From NCBI RefSeq assembly GCF_001543895.1, contig NZ_JYIJ01000015.1, forward strand, positions 124,001 to 188,000: a stretch of 64,000 bases of DNA, in the 5' to 3' direction. The notes beneath the pieces are model-generated. The model did no database searches. It saw nothing but the letters and a program-made list of their open reading frames with translations, and was not told where the DNA came from. Positions 1 through 9,417 of the stretch are shown here, one piece after another; positions within the stretch are counted from its first letter, which is position 1; every line of letters begins with the position of its first letter. The translations under genes and the position numbers were made by a program. The stretch comes from Carbonactinospora thermoautotrophica. Its GTDB lineage: Bacteria; Actinomycetota; Actinomycetes; Streptomycetales; Carbonactinosporaceae.

Positions 1-412
1 CGCCGAACAGGTAGAAGACCCAGCTGAACTGGCTGATCACCGCGGCGCCCACCGCGATGAACACCCCGCGCATGATGAGCGCCAGCAGGATGCCGATGAG
101 CAGAACCCGGTGCTGGTGGATGGCGGGCACCGCGAACCGGGCCATGATGATCACGAAGACGAAGAGGTTGTCGATGCTCAGGCTGTACTCGGTGAGATAA
201 CCGGCGAAGAACTCGCCCCCGCGTACCGGTCCGGCCAGCGCGAAGACGCCGATGCCGAACAGGATCGCCAGCACGACGTAGAAGACGACCCAGAGTCCAG
301 CTTCCTTGATCGAGATCTCGTGCGGTTTGCGGTCGACGATGAACAGGTCGATCGCCAGCAGGACCAGCAGACCGCCGATCGTGAGAGCCCAGACCCAAAA
401 GGGCACGTTCAT
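1..412 (-). CDS. TerC-family integral membrane protein (C-terminus outside window)
   Basis: This gene runs off the left edge, so only the first 137 codons are visible. The reading starts MNVPFWVWALTIGG and continues through several hydrophobic segments. It contains the TerC-type stretch YSLSIDNLFVFVIIMARF at roughly residues 80-100, with the acidic residue in a membrane helix that marks the family. TerC/Alx proteins are inner-membrane proteins linked to metal ion (Mn2+) or tellurite homeostasis; the exact substrate cannot be told here. The ATG at 412-410 has a good GGAGG about 8 nt upstream. It lies upstream of the uvrB region, an arrangement I recall from Streptomyces. Confidence 0.88.
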   Translation of the reverse strand, partial: MNVPFWVWALTIGGLLVLLAIDLFIVDRKPHEISIKEAGLWVVFYVVLAILFGIGVFALAGPVRGGEFFAGYLTEYSLSIDNLFVFVIIMARFAVPAIHQHRVLLIGILLALIMRGVFIAVGAAVISQFSWVFYLFG

Positions 413-636
413 CAGGCAATCCTCCGGTAGGTACGAGGGCAGGCTCGACTACCAGAGGTCTCTTCCGTCCGTTCCATACCACTGGTACGCGATACGGAAT
501 CGGACCGGCGGCCCCGGGTGTCACTCACTCACATGAACACCGTGCTGACGAAACCGCCGCGAAGGAGTACTCCCCTCTATCCGAGCGCTCAGTCTAACGG
601 ACACCGTTGAACGGACACTGCCGGGCCCGCCGCGCC

Positions 637-1671
637 CTACGCGCGCCGCCGCTCCTCGAGAGCCGAGTTGCCGGTGAGCCAGCCACGCCGCGCGGCCTGC
701 CAACCGAGCTGCACCCGGGTGTCGACGCCGGCCAGCGTCATGAGGTCACGTACCCGGCGTTGCACGGTACGCAGGCTCAAGCCCAGCTGGCGGGCGATGA
801 CGTGGTCGGTGAGCCCGGCCAGCAGCAGCGAGAGCAGTTGGGTGTCCAGAGCGGACAGCGACTCCCCGCCCTCGCCGCGCGGGCCCGGTATGCCCGGCCG
901 GGTGCGCAACGGCGCGGCCCGCAGCCACAGCAGGTCGAACAGCGAGACCAGGACGTCCAGCAGCCCGCAGCGACGGATCAGCAGGAAGCTGCGCTCGCGC
1001 CCGGGCACCGGGTCGCCATCGCCGCTCTCCCCGGACAGCAGCGGCACGAGCGCCACCTGCCGGTCCAGGATGGCCAGGTCCGCAGGCACCGGCCCGGTGC
1101 GCGCCTCGCCCCCGGCGTCGGTGAACGCCGTGATCCGCTCCAGCACGTTCGGCGTGTCCAGCGCATCTCGCGCGTACAGGGCGCGGCGGGCCACCCCGCC
1201 CTGGAGCAAACGGAACGCGCCGTTCCTCGGGTCACCGAACAACGGCGTGTCCGTGCTCTTCACGAATACCAACACCTCACGGCGCACATCGTGCTGGAGC
1301 TGGGTGAACCGCTGCGCCACCGCGTCGTCGCCGACGATGATCTCGACGAGCTCGTTCGCCGCCAGGTCCCGGGTGGCCGACCGGTACTCCTCGAGCAGCC
1401 GGCTCCCGGCGATCCGGGCCTCCTGCAGCTCCGCGTACCTGCGCGCGACGAGCGCCTCCACGGCGAGGTCCGGCCGCGCGGCCACGACCGGCCCGTCCCC
1501 GGCCGCCCGAGTGACGAGCCCCTTGGCCGCCAGCCCGGCCAGCGCCTCGGCCACCTGTTCCTCGGGCATGCCGAGGCTCTTGCCGAGATCCGTCGCGTCG
1601 GCCCATCGCTCCCGCAGCAGAGCTAGGTAGACGCGTTCCTCGTCCTGAGTTACTCCAACCGCCTCAAGCAT
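637..1671 (-). CDS. TrmB/LuxR-type helix-turn-helix transcriptional regulator
   Basis: Predicted cytoplasmic DNA-binding regulator of about 344 residues. The N-terminal part (EERVYLALLRERWADATDL and following) looks like a TrmB-type winged helix. A middle region of about 150 residues carries no motif I recognise. The C-terminal 65 residues form a LuxR/GerE-type HTH (LLAGLTDHVIARQLGLSL followed by RTVQRRV). This architecture is common in actinomycetes and its ligand is usually unknown. I start at the ATG at 1671 because GGGGG lies 8 nt upstream; an ATG seven codons earlier (1692) is the alternative. The upstream spacer is unusually AT-rich (about 1763-1812) and probably holds the promoter. Confidence 0.8.
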   Translation of the reverse strand: MLEAVGVTQDEERVYLALLRERWADATDLGKSLGMPEEQVAEALAGLAAKGLVTRAAGDGPVVAARPDLAVEALVARRYAELQEARIAGSRLLEEYRSATRDLAANELVEIIVGDDAVAQRFTQLQHDVRREVLVFVKSTDTPLFGDPRNGAFRLLQGGVARRALYARDALDTPNVLERITAFTDAGGEARTGPVPADLAILDRQVALVPLLSGESGDGDPVPGRERSFLLIRRCGLLDVLVSLFDLLWLRAAPLRTRPGIPGPRGEGGESLSALDTQLLSLLLAGLTDHVIARQLGLSLRTVQRRVRDLMTLAGVDTRVQLGWQAARRGWLTGNSALEERRRA

Positions 1672-1692
1672 CCGCAGCACCCCCGTGATCAT

Positions 1693-1812
1693 TTATGGCA
1701 CAGATGCATACAGGCGGTACACGGATCACCACAAGTTGACGCCAATGAGGCGGTCCAACTGATGGAAGATATTCCTTTTTGTTCGTTTTATTACTATTTC
1801 GAACACTGCATG
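1693..1812. other. AT-rich intergenic stretch
   Basis: This spacer lies between the LuxR/TrmB-type regulator and the broken VOC gene. It contains about 45 bases (1763-1807) dominated by A and T, in sharp contrast to the roughly 70% GC around it. On the minus strand it reads through AT-rich hexamers such as TAATAA, so it is a plausible promoter for the regulator. No repeat or RNA gene was recognised in it. Confidence 0.5.
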
Positions 1813-2175
1813 TCAGTCATGGTGGACGGCCTCGACGTTGTTGCCGTCCGGGTCGTACACGAACGCCGCGTAGTACCGCGGGGAGTACTCAGCCCGGATC
1901 CCTGGCGGGAGCTTGGGCTCCCCCGGCCGCGACGGCCGCGGTGTAGAAGGCGTCCACCTGCTCCCGGCCACGAACGCGATGTGCGCGCCGCGCGTCACCG
2001 GCTCCGGGCCGGCCCCGATGTAGAAGTCGTCGATCCCCCGAACCCGACCGTGTCATCCCGCACCACCAGCTCGGTGAACCCCAGGGCTCCAGGGCGGCCC
2101 GGTAGAACGCCCGGCTGCGCTCCAAGTCGCTCACGGTGATGCCGACTCGACCACGATCCGACGCTCGATCGGCAT
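1813..2175 (-). pseudogene. VOC (glyoxalase/bleomycin-resistance-like) protein, multiply frameshifted
   Basis: Read across frames, the minus strand gives a small VOC-superfamily protein of about 125 residues. Pieces include SDLERSRAFYRAALEP, LGFTELVVRDDTVGFGG, REQVDAFYTAAVAAGG and the typical ending YDPDGNNVEAVHHD. No single frame holds them together. At least five shifts are needed, near 2150, 2095, 2040, 1965 and 1920, and each looks like the loss of one base. Either the gene is decayed or this stretch of sequence contains errors. VOC proteins are metal-dependent lyases, isomerases or resistance proteins; the substrate is unknown. It sits 21 bp downstream of the uvrB stop. Confidence 0.75.
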
Positions 2176-2196
2176 GCTCGTGCCACCCCTGGGCCG

Positions 2197-4308
2197 TCAG
2201 CCCACGCCCGCCGCGTCCATGCCGCGCAGCTCGCGCTTGAGCTCGTTGATCTCGTCGCGTAGCCGGGCGGCCAGCTCGAACTGCAACTCGGCCGCTGCCG
2301 CGTGCATCTGCTCGGTGAGCTGCTCGATGAGACCGACCAGCTCCTCACGCGGCATGCCGGCCAGGTCCTTGGCGTGCCGGCCCACCTCCCCGCCCCGGGA
2401 GCCCAGCCCGGGGACGGGCGCCTTGCCACGGCTCTGCTGCCGGCCCGCGCCGCCGATGAGCGTCTGGGTGTCGGCGTCCTCACGGATGATCGCGTCAAGG
2501 ATGTCGGCGATCTTCTTGCGCAACGGCTTGGGGTCGATGCCGTGCTCGCGGTTGTAGGCGAGCTGCTTCTCCCGGCGGCGGTTGGTCTCGCCGATCGCCC
2601 GCTCCATGGACGGCGTGATCTTGTCGGCGTACATGATGACCTGTCCGGACACGTTCCGCGCTGCCCGCCCGATGGTCTGGATCAGGGAGGTCTCCGAACG
2701 CAGGAAGCCTTCCTTGTCCGCGTCCAGGATTGCCACCAACGACACCTCGGGCAGGTCCAGGCCCTCCCGCAGCAGGTTAATGCCGACCAGCACGTCGAAC
2801 TCGCCCAGCCGCAGCTCCCGCAACAGCTCCACGCGCCGCAGCGTGTCCACCTCGCTGTGCAGGTACCGCACCCGAATGCCGAGCTCCAACAGGTAGTCGG
2901 TGAGGTCCTCGGCCATCTTCTTGGTGAGCGTGGTGACCAGGACCCGCTCGTCCCGCTCGGCGCGCAGCCGGATCTCGTGGACCAGGTCGTCGATCTGCCC
3001 CTCGGTCGGCTTGACGATCACCTCGGGGTCGACCAAGCCGGTCGGGCGGATGATCTGCTCGACCACCCCGGTGGCCTTCGACAGCTCGTACGGGCCGGGG
3101 GTGGCCGACAGGTACACGGTCTGGCCGATCCGCTCCAGGAACTCCTCCCACTTCAGCGGCCGGTTGTCCATGGCGCTGGGGAGCCGGAACCCGTGCTCGA
3201 CCAGGGTCCGCTTGCGGGACATGTCGCCCTCGTACATGCCGCCGATCTGCGGCACGGTCACGTGCGACTCGTCGATGACCAGCAGGAAATCCGCCGGGAA
3301 GTAGTCCAGGAGGCAGTGCGGCGGGCTGCCCGCGGGCCGGCCGTCGATGTGGCGGGAGTAGTTCTCGATCCCCGAACAGGTGCCGATCTGGCGCATCATC
3401 TCGATGTCGTACTGGGTGCGCATCCGCAGCCGCTGCGCTTCCAACAGCCTGCCCTGCCGCTCCAGCTCCGCCAGCCGCTGCTCCAGCTCCGCCTCGATGT
3501 CGCGGATCGCCCGCTCCATGCGCTCCGGCCCGGCCACGTAGTGGCTGGCCGGGAAGATGTACGCCTCGTCGTCCCGGCTGACCACCTCGCCGGTGAGTGG
3601 ATGCAGGGTGGACAGCGCCTCGATCTCGTCCCCCCACAGCTCGACCCGGACGGCCAGCTCCTCGTACATGGGGAAGATCTCGATCGTGTCGCCACGCACC
3701 CGGAACGTCCCCCGCGTGAACGCCAGGTCGTTGCGGGTGTACTGGATGTCGACGAGTCGGCGCAGCAGCTGGTCCCGGTCGACCTCCTCGCCGACCCGCA
3801 GCCGGACCATGCGGTCCACGTACTCCTGCGGCGTGCCGAGGCCGTAGATGCAGGAGACGGTCGCGACCACCACCACGTCCCGGCGGGTGAGCAGGGAGTT
3901 GGTCGCCGAGTGCCGCAGCCGCTCGACCTCCTCGTTGATCGAGGCGTCCTTCTCGATGTAGGTGTCGGTCTGCGGGACGTACGCCTCGGGCTGGTAGTAG
4001 TCGTAGTACGAGACGAAGTACTCGACCGCGTTGTTCGGGAAGAACTGCCGCAACTCGTTGGCGAACTGGGCCGCGAGCGTCTTGTTCGGCTCGATCACCA
4101 GCGTGGGCCGTTGCAGCCGCTCCACCAGCCACGCGACGGTCGCCGTCTTACCGGTGCCGGTGGCACCCAGCAGCACCACGTCATGCTCGCCGGCCCTGAT
4201 CCGGCGTTCCAGCTCCTCGATGGCCTGGGGCTGGTCGCCTGCGGGCTCGAACTCGCTGACGACCTTGAACGGGGCAACCTTGCGCACGAGGTCGGTAACG
4301 GGTCGCAC
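2197..4308 (-). CDS. uvrB: UvrABC excinuclease subunit B
   Basis: UvrB is the damage-verifying helicase-like subunit of nucleotide excision repair; it takes damaged DNA from UvrA and recruits UvrC. The protein is about 703 residues. The Walker A motif GATGTGKT is near residues 48-55. The beta-hairpin [12 protein letters not shown] used for strand insertion is near residue 101. A DESH Walker B follows, then a helicase C-terminal domain and a final UVR motif (about residues 655-690) that contacts UvrC. I start at the GTG at 4308, which gives VRPVTDL, matching homologues; the frame is open for another 69 codons upstream but that part looks like spacer. The Shine-Dalgarno is weak or absent. I saw no LexA box upstream. 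Confidence 0.96.
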   Translation of the reverse strand: MRPVTDLVRKVAPFKVVSEFEPAGDQPQAIEELERRIRAGEHDVVLLGATGTGKTATVAWLVERLQRPTLVIEPNKTLAAQFANELRQFFPNNAVEYFVSYYDYYQPEAYVPQTDTYIEKDASINEEVERLRHSATNSLLTRRDVVVVATVSCIYGLGTPQEYVDRMVRLRVGEEVDRDQLLRRLVDIQYTRNDLAFTRGTFRVRGDTIEIFPMYEELAVRVELWGDEIEALSTLHPLTGEVVSRDDEAYIFPASHYVAGPERMERAIRDIEAELEQRLAELERQGRLLEAQRLRMRTQYDIEMMRQIGTCSGIENYSRHIDGRPAGSPPHCLLDYFPADFLLVIDESHVTVPQIGGMYEGDMSRKRTLVEHGFRLPSAMDNRPLKWEEFLERIGQTVYLSATPGPYELSKATGVVEQIIRPTGLVDPEVIVKPTEGQIDDLVHEIRLRAERDERVLVTTLTKKMAEDLTDYLLELGIRVRYLHSEVDTLRRVELLRELRLGEFDVLVGINLLREGLDLPEVSLVAILDADKEGFLRSETSLIQTIGRAARNVSGQVIMYADKITPSMERAIGETNRRREKQLAYNREHGIDPKPLRKKIADILDAIIREDADTQTLIGGAGRQQSRGKAPVPGLGSRGGEVGRHAKDLAGMPREELVGLIEQLTEQMHAAAAELQFELAARLRDEINELKRELRGMDAAGVG

Positions 4309-4337
4309 TCCTACACCGTACGTCGAGACGGCGACAA

Positions 4338-4370
4338 GCGCGGGAAGGGACCCAGGTTCCCTTCCCGCGC
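4338..4370 (-). terminator. 13-bp perfect hairpin between coaE and uvrB
   Basis: The arm GCGCGGGAAGGGA (4338-4350) pairs perfectly with 4358-4370 across a 7-nt loop. It lies about 110 bp after the coaE stop and about 30 bp before the uvrB start on the same strand. It may terminate coaE transcripts or fold in the uvrB leader. There is no U-tract. Confidence 0.6.
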
Positions 4371-4426
4371 TCTCGAGGTAAGGCGGACGGTCGCGCAGCG
4401 GCAACCGGCTACCAGGACGACGCAGG

Positions 4427-4458
4427 GCCCATCCACGTTGCAGCCCATCCACGTCGCA
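4427..4458. repeat. Tandem 16-bp direct repeat (2 copies)
   Basis: GCCCATCCACGTTGCA (4427-4442) is followed directly by a copy with one mismatch (4443-4458). It lies in the coaE-uvrB spacer, just outside the 13-bp hairpin. Function unknown; it may be a slippage duplication or a pair of protein-binding sites. Confidence 0.6.
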
Positions 4459-4481
4459 TGGGAGAGGTAGAGAGCCCGGCG

Positions 4482-5081
4482 TCAGGTGCGTGCGCGCCGG
4501 ACCAGCTCCGCCCACAACTGGTCGACCTGGCGCTTCAGGTCCGCCAGCGACCCGGAGTTGTCGATCACCACGTCGGCGACCGCTAGCCGCTCCTCCCGCG
4601 ACGCTTGTGCCGCGATCCGAGCCCGCGCCGCCTCCTCGGTCATGCCGCGCCGGCGCACCAGCCGCTCCAGCTGGATCTCCACCGGCGCGTCCACGACCAC
4701 CACCAGGTCGTACAGCGGCGCCATCCGGTTCTCGACGAGCAGCGGCACGTCATGCACCACGACGGCGTCCTCCCCGGCCTGAGCGGTGAGCTCCTCGGCG
4801 CGCCGGCGCACCAGCGGGTGGACGATCTCGTTGAGCGCCCGCCGCCGCTCGGGGTCGGCGAACACGATGCCGGCCAGTTTCTCCCGATCGAGCGAGCCGT
4901 CGGGCCGCAGCACACCCGGCCCGAACTCCTCGACCACCCGGGCGAGCCCGGGCGAGCCCGGCTCCACCACCTCGCGCGCGAGCCGGTCCGCGTCAACCAC
5001 GATCGCCCCGTGCGCGGCGAGCAGCCGCGAGACCTCGCTCTTCCCGGACCCGATCCCGCCGGTCAGCCCAACCTTGACCAT
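4482..5081 (-). CDS. coaE: Dephospho-CoA kinase
   Basis: CoaE phosphorylates the 3'-hydroxyl of dephospho-CoA, the last step of coenzyme A synthesis, in the cytoplasm. The protein is 199 residues. It begins [17 protein letters not shown], giving the P-loop with Lys14. [10 protein letters not shown] (base-binding region) and HDVPLLVEN are further family motifs. The ATG at 5081 puts the P-loop at the very N-terminus, as in homologues; the frame runs 18 codons further up without family similarity. It lies between rpsA and uvrB with hairpins on both sides, so it is probably its own transcription unit. Confidence 0.95.
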   Translation of the reverse strand: MVKVGLTGGIGSGKSEVSRLLAAHGAIVVDADRLAREVVEPGSPGLARVVEEFGPGVLRPDGSLDREKLAGIVFADPERRRALNEIVHPLVRRRAEELTAQAGEDAVVVHDVPLLVENRMAPLYDLVVVVDAPVEIQLERLVRRRGMTEEAARARIAAQASREERLAVADVVIDNSGSLADLKRQVDQLWAELVRRART

Positions 5082-5113
5082 GGCGCCCACCCTAACCGCG
5101 GCCCGCCCGTGGT

Positions 5114-5174
5114 CCTGGTTCCCCCTGGGAGCCACTGGACAGCGCGGTCAGGCGGCCCCCAGGGGGGAACCAGG
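5114..5174. other. Long-range imperfect inverted repeat upstream of coaE
   Basis: CCTGGTTCCCCCTGGG near 5114-5129 is complementary to a segment near 5158-5174, with one extra G, across a loop of about 28 nt. It lies between the rpsA terminator and the coaE start. It could be part of the rpsA 3' region or the coaE leader; its role is not clear. Confidence 0.4.
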
Positions 5175-5247
5175 TCCGGGCCGGAAGGGGTGGACTTCAC
5201 CCGACGTGCCTCGCCACGCCCGAGATCGCCCGCGTGCTCCAAACGTC

Positions 5248-5279
5248 GAAGCCCCCGCCCTACTCCGGGCGGGGGCTTC
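5248..5279 (-). terminator. rpsA intrinsic terminator
   Basis: GAAGCCCCCGCCC (5248-5260) pairs perfectly with 5267-5279 over a 6-nt loop. It begins 47 bp after the rpsA stop codon on the minus strand. This is a strong GC-rich stem typical of actinobacterial terminators, without a long U-tract. Confidence 0.8.
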
Positions 5280-5326
5280 GATCAGGCTGTGCTGAACAGG
5301 ACGTGCTGAACAGGCTGCCTCAGGCG

Positions 5327-6760
5327 TCAGCTCTGGCCGCCCGCCAGCTTCTCCCGCAGCGCGGCCAGCGCCTCGTCCGTGGCGAGCGTCCCGCTCTCCG
5401 GCGCCTCGGAGGGATACTGCTCGCCCGCCGCCGCGACCGCGGCGCGACGCGCCTCCTCGATCTGCTTCTTGTGCGCCTCGTAGCGGGCCTGCGCCTCGGC
5501 GTACTGGCGCTCCCACTCCTCGCGCTGCTTCTCGTAGCCCGGCAGCCACTCACCCGTGTTGGGGTCGAAGCCCTCCGGGTAGATGTAGTTGCCCTGCTCG
5601 TCGTACTGCGCGGCCATGCCGTACAGCGTCGGGTCGAACTCGACCTCACCGGCCTCGTTGGCCTGCTTGAGCGAGAGGCTGATCCGCCGCCGCTCCAGGT
5701 CGATGTCGATGATCTTGACAAAGATCTCGTCGCCGACCTGGACGATCTGCTCGGGGATCTCCACGTGCCGCTCGGCGAGCTCGGAGATGTGGACCAGGCC
5801 CTCGATGCCCTCCTCGACACGGACGAACGCGCCGAAGGGAACCAGCTTGGTCACGCGGCCCGGGACGACCTGGCCGATCTGGTGCTTGCGCGCGAACTGC
5901 TGCCACGGGTCCTCCTGCGTCGCCTTCAGCGACAGCGAGACCCGCTCGCGCTCCATATCGACGTCGAGCACCTCGACGGTGACCTCCTGGCCGACCTCGA
6001 CGACCTCGCTCGGGTGGTCGATGTGCTTCCAGGAGAGCTCGGAGACGTGCACCAGGCCATCGACGCCGCCCAGGTCCACGAACGCCCCGAAGTTGACGAT
6101 CGAGGACACCACGCCGGTCCGGATCTGACCCTTCTTGAGGGTCGTGAGGAAGTTCTGGCGCACCTCGGACTGGGTCTGCTCCAGCCAAGCCCGGCGGGAC
6201 AGGACCACGTTGTTGCGGTTCTTGTCCAGCTCGATGATCTTGGCTTCGAGCTTCTTGCCGACGTACGGCTGGAGGTCGCGGACCCGACGCATCTCGACGA
6301 GCGAGGCGGGCAGGAAGCCCCGCAGGCCGATGTCGAGGATCAGACCGCCCTTGACGACCTCGATGACGGTGCCCTCGACGACGCCGTCCTCTTCCTTGAT
6401 CTTCTCGATCGTGCCCCAGGCGCGCTCGTACTGCGCCCGCTTCTTCGAGAGGATCAGGCGGCCCTCCTTGTCCTCCTTCTGGAGAACCAGGGCCTCGATG
6501 TGGTCGCCGACCTTGACGACCTCGTGGGGGTCGACGTCGTGCTTGATGGACAGCTCTCGGGAGGGAATGACGCCCTCGGTCTTATAGCCGATGTCGAGCA
6601 GGACCTCGTCCCGGTCGACCTTGACGACCACACCGTCCACGATGTCGCCGTCGTTGAAGTACTTGATGGTCTCGTCGATCGCGGCGAGGAAGGCCTCCTC
6701 CGACCCGATGTCGTTCACCGCTACCGATCGGGTGTTGGCGGCCTCGATGCTGCTCGTCAT
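5327..6760 (-). CDS. rpsA: 30S ribosomal protein S1
   Basis: S1 binds mRNA on the 30S subunit and helps initiation on structured leaders. The protein is 477 residues with four S1 (OB-fold) repeats. These start near residue 33 (GDIVDGVVVKVDRDEVLLD), residue 120 (VVEGTVIEVVKGGLILD), residue 205 (GVVSSIVNFGAFVDLGGV) and residue 290 (PGRVTKLVPFGAFVRVEEG). A variable, charged tail with a coiled-coil look (residues 400-477) follows. Four repeats rather than six is usual in actinobacteria. The ATG at 6760 gives MTSSIEAANTRSV, as expected; upstream in-frame codons look like leader. It is divergent from the methyltransferase gene. Confidence 0.96.
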   Translation of the reverse strand: MTSSIEAANTRSVAVNDIGSEEAFLAAIDETIKYFNDGDIVDGVVVKVDRDEVLLDIGYKTEGVIPSRELSIKHDVDPHEVVKVGDHIEALVLQKEDKEGRLILSKKRAQYERAWGTIEKIKEEDGVVEGTVIEVVKGGLILDIGLRGFLPASLVEMRRVRDLQPYVGKKLEAKIIELDKNRNNVVLSRRAWLEQTQSEVRQNFLTTLKKGQIRTGVVSSIVNFGAFVDLGGVDGLVHVSELSWKHIDHPSEVVEVGQEVTVEVLDVDMERERVSLSLKATQEDPWQQFARKHQIGQVVPGRVTKLVPFGAFVRVEEGIEGLVHISELAERHVEIPEQIVQVGDEIFVKIIDIDLERRRISLSLKQANEAGEVEFDPTLYGMAAQYDEQGNYIYPEGFDPNTGEWLPGYEKQREEWERQYAEAQARYEAHKKQIEEARRAAVAAAGEQYPSEAPESGTLATDEALAALREKLAGGQS

Positions 6761-6988
6761 GTGGGGTAGAGCTCCGATTGCGGACAATTGTCGTGACCCT
6801 GCGTCAGGGCCCTGATCGCCCTGCCGAAGTCCGACGTTACAAGAAGTGATGATCGAACGATCGACATGCGAGCGCGGCCTGCTCCGTCCGAGTCCGCGCA
6901 GGCCCATAACGCATCCGTCAGAATACGGTGCCTGCGTGACGGGGTCAATCGGACGCCCGGATCTCATGAGCCCCGGGAGTGCACGAGC

Positions 6989-7848
6989 ATGAACGAGCAC
7001 CTCAGCGACCTGGACGGCGCTGCGGCCCTGGACGGCGTACCCACCGAGATCGGCGACGGCCTGCCCGAACGCGCCCACGTCTCCGCCGAGGAGACCCGAC
7101 GGGCCAACCGGTCCTGGTGGGACCGGTACGCCGACGCCTACCAGGCCGAGCACGGGGAGTTCCTGGGCGACGTCGCCTTCGTCTGGGGGCCGGAAGGGCT
7201 GGACGAGGCCACGGCCGGCCTGCTCGGCGAGGTGGCCGGCCGCCGCGTGCTCGAGGTCGGCTGCGGCGCCGGCCAGTGCGGGCGGTGGCTGCTCACCCCC
7301 AGGGTGCGGAGGTGGTCGGCGTGGACCTGTCCTTCCGGCAGCTGCGACACTCCCGCCGCCTGGATCTGAAGCACGGGTTGCGCCTGCCGGCCGTCCAGGC
7401 CGACGCCTGCCGGCTCCCGTTCGCCGACACCGTGTTCGACCTCGCCTGTTCGGCGTACGGGGCGGTCCCGTTCGTCGCCGACTCCGCCGCCCTGATGCGC
7501 GAGATCGCCCGCGTGCTGCGCCCCGGCGGCCGCTGGGTCTTCTCGGTGACCCACCCGATCCGCTGGTGCTTCCCGGACTCCCCGGACAGCCTGGTCGCCA
7601 CCGACTCGTACTTCGACCGCCGCCCCTACCTGGAACGCGACGAGACCGGTGCGGTGGTGTACGCCGAGCACCACCGGACCCTGGGCGACCGCGTCCGCGA
7701 GATCGTCGCCGCCGGGCTGCGCCTGGTCGACCTGGTCGAGCCCGAGTGGCCGGAGGGCCACCAGCGGGTGTGGGGCGGCTGGAGCCCGCTGCGCGGCCGG
7801 CTCATCCCGGGCACCGCGATCTTCGTGACCGAGAAGCCGGCGGGCTGA
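6989..7848 (+). pseudogene. Class I SAM-dependent methyltransferase, single frameshift
   Basis: Two overlapping frames together encode a methyltransferase of about 285 residues. The first part (from the ATG at 6989, preceded by GGGAG) contains WWDRYADAYQ and the SAM-binding motif I, RVLEVGCGAGQCGRWLL. The frame breaks near 7298-7305 in a run of C residues. The continuation, GAEVVGVDLSFRQL then QADACRLPFADTVFD and the rest, reads to the TGA at 7846. One missing base restores the gene, giving a Methyltransf_11-type enzyme of unknown substrate. This may be true inactivation or a homopolymer sequencing error. It lies between rpsA (divergent) and the lytic transglycosylase (convergent). Confidence 0.8.
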
Positions 7849-7864
7849 CGGCCGGCCGGGTCAC

Positions 7865-9184
7865 TCACCCGTCCTGCGACCGGCTGGGCGGCGGCGTGGG
7901 AATGGGGCCGGTCAGCGTGGGGATAGGGCCGGTCGGCGTAGGTGACGGGTCGGCCGGGCACGTGGGCACCGGTGTCGGAGCGGTCGGCGACGGCGTGGGC
8001 GCCATGGGATTCGTCGGGCCTGCCGTGGGGCTCGCCGTACCCGTGGGGCTGGCCGTACCCGTGGGGCTGGCCGTACCCGTGGGGCTGGCCGTACCCGTGG
8101 GGCTGGCCGTACCCGTGGGGACCGGGGTCGGGCAGGTCGGGCTCGGCGAGACGTCCTCGCCCGGCGGCTTGGCCGGCGGACTCATCGAGGGCGGCAGGAT
8201 CGTCGGCCACCAGCTCGGCAACGAGGACCCGGACGACGGCTGCGGCTCGCCCGGCTTCGACGGCGACGCGCCGAAGCTGCCGTTCGGCGTCGGCGTGGTC
8301 TTCGGCCGCTTGCCGGTCCCGGCGTCCCTCCCCGGCGCGTACGGCGGCTGCGGTGTACTCCCCGGGGCGGTGTCGTCCGGGAGCGGCCTGATCTGACCGA
8401 GCGAGTACGCGCGGATCCACTTCATGACCGCGGCGACATACTCATCGGAGTGGTTGTACCCGAAGATCGCCCGCTCGAGGTCGTGCTGGTTGCTCAGGTC
8501 CCGGTCGCCCGAGCACAGGTACCGGGCCGCGGCCAGCGCCGCGTCGTACACGTTGTTCGGGTCGCTCCTGTTGTCGCGGTTGCCGTCCTGGCCGAACATG
8601 CGCCATGAGCTGGGGATGAACTGCATCGGCCCGACCGCGCGGTCCCACACCGGGTCGTGGTCCAGCCAGCCGCCGTCGGTGTCCCGGATCGCGGCGACCC
8701 CGGGATGACCGTCCAAGCGCGGGCCGAGGATCGGCTCCAGGGCCGTGCCCCGCGCGTCCACCCGGCCGCCCCGGGCGTGGCCTGACTCGATCTTGCCGAT
8801 GCCGGCCAGCATCTGCCACGTCAGGTTGCAGTTCGGGTCGTCGTACGCCAACTCCTGGGCAGCCCACCGGTAGGCGTCCAGCACGGTCGCCGGGATGCCG
8901 AGCACGCCGCTCCCCGGCACGGGGGCCGGACCAGGCGTGGGGCCGATCGGTGGGACGGGCGGGCCACCGGGGTCGAAGGGGCCGCCGCCGGAGATCCCCG
9001 GGGCGTCGCTGACCGGCGGCCGGGCGGCGGCGGTCGCGCTCGGCTGCCTGCCCACCGGCGCCTCGGAGCCGCCGACGATCACCAGACCCATGACCACCGC
9101 TGCCGCGGCCGTCCGCCGCCACTGCGTCGGCTTGGGTACCTTGTGCTTCGGACTCTTGGGCACGCGCCGATCGCCCCTCGCCAA
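7865..9184 (-). CDS. Secreted lytic murein transglycosylase (SLT_2/MltB-like)
   Basis: Cell-wall enzyme that cleaves the MurNAc-GlcNAc bond with formation of an anhydro product. The protein is 439 residues. A basic start and hydrophobic segment (residues 24-42) form a signal or anchor, and a Pro/Gly-rich linker leads to the catalytic domain (about 93-265). [13 protein letters not shown] supplies the catalytic Glu (about E133); [12 protein letters not shown] and [12 protein letters not shown] are family motifs. The rest is a Pro/Thr/Ser-rich tail with five TGTASP repeats encoded by 18-bp units. The start is a TTG with an excellent GGGGAGGAG 6 nt upstream; a GTG seven codons later is possible. 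Convergent with the methyltransferase gene. Confidence 0.9.
   Translation of the reverse strand: MARGDRRVPKSPKHKVPKPTQWRRTAAAAVVMGLVIVGGSEAPVGRQPSATAAARPPVSDAPGISGGGPFDPGGPPVPPIGPTPGPAPVPGSGVLGIPATVLDAYRWAAQELAYDDPNCNLTWQMLAGIGKIESGHARGGRVDARGTALEPILGPRLDGHPGVAAIRDTDGGWLDHDPVWDRAVGPMQFIPSSWRMFGQDGNRDNRSDPNNVYDAALAAARYLCSGDRDLSNQHDLERAIFGYNHSDEYVAAVMKWIRAYSLGQIRPLPDDTAPGSTPQPPYAPGRDAGTGKRPKTTPTPNGSFGASPSKPGEPQPSSGSSLPSWWPTILPPSMSPPAKPPGEDVSPSPTCPTPVPTGTASPTGTASPTGTASPTGTASPTGTASPTAGPTNPMAPTPSPTAPTPVPTCPADPSPTPTGPIPTLTGPIPTPPPSRSQDG
8025..8114. repeat. Five tandem 18-bp units encoding (TGTASP)n
   Basis: The unit GTGGGGCTGGCCGTACCC is repeated five times (8025-8042, 8043-8060, 8061-8078, 8079-8096, 8097-8114). 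The units are identical apart from one base in the first copy. The repeat is in frame within the Pro/Thr tail of the lytic transglycosylase. The near identity suggests recent slippage expansion. Confidence 0.95.
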
Positions 9185-9417
9185 GACAAGCTCCTCCCCA
9201 CCCTAACGCGCCAGGGACCCGCGACGTTACGCCACTCAGGCGATGCTCAGCTAGATCAACATCGGTCATGCCCCCGCGACGGCAGGCCGCTCCCGGCGGC
9301 GCCTCCGTCCGGCTCTGGTCAACGGCGAGCCCGAGCCCCGGCCCGGTGACCTCGCCGGGCACATCCCGTACGGCCGGACGCCGGACCACCCCGGCCAGCC
9401 CGGAAACCGCCAGGGCC

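Noticed and set aside
2302-4470. Very long open frame on the plus strand opposite uvrB (722 codons)
   Set aside because: It is the antisense of a clear uvrB gene; long antisense frames are expected at this GC content, and its protein is low-complexity Leu/Val/Gln/Arg.
4309-4481. LexA (SOS) box upstream of uvrB
   Set aside because: No GAACN4GTTC-like sequence was found in the spacer.
4309-4515. N-terminal extension of uvrB to an ATG at 4515
   Set aside because: The added 69 residues match nothing in UvrB, run through the hairpin and tandem repeat, and the GTG at 4308 fits the family.
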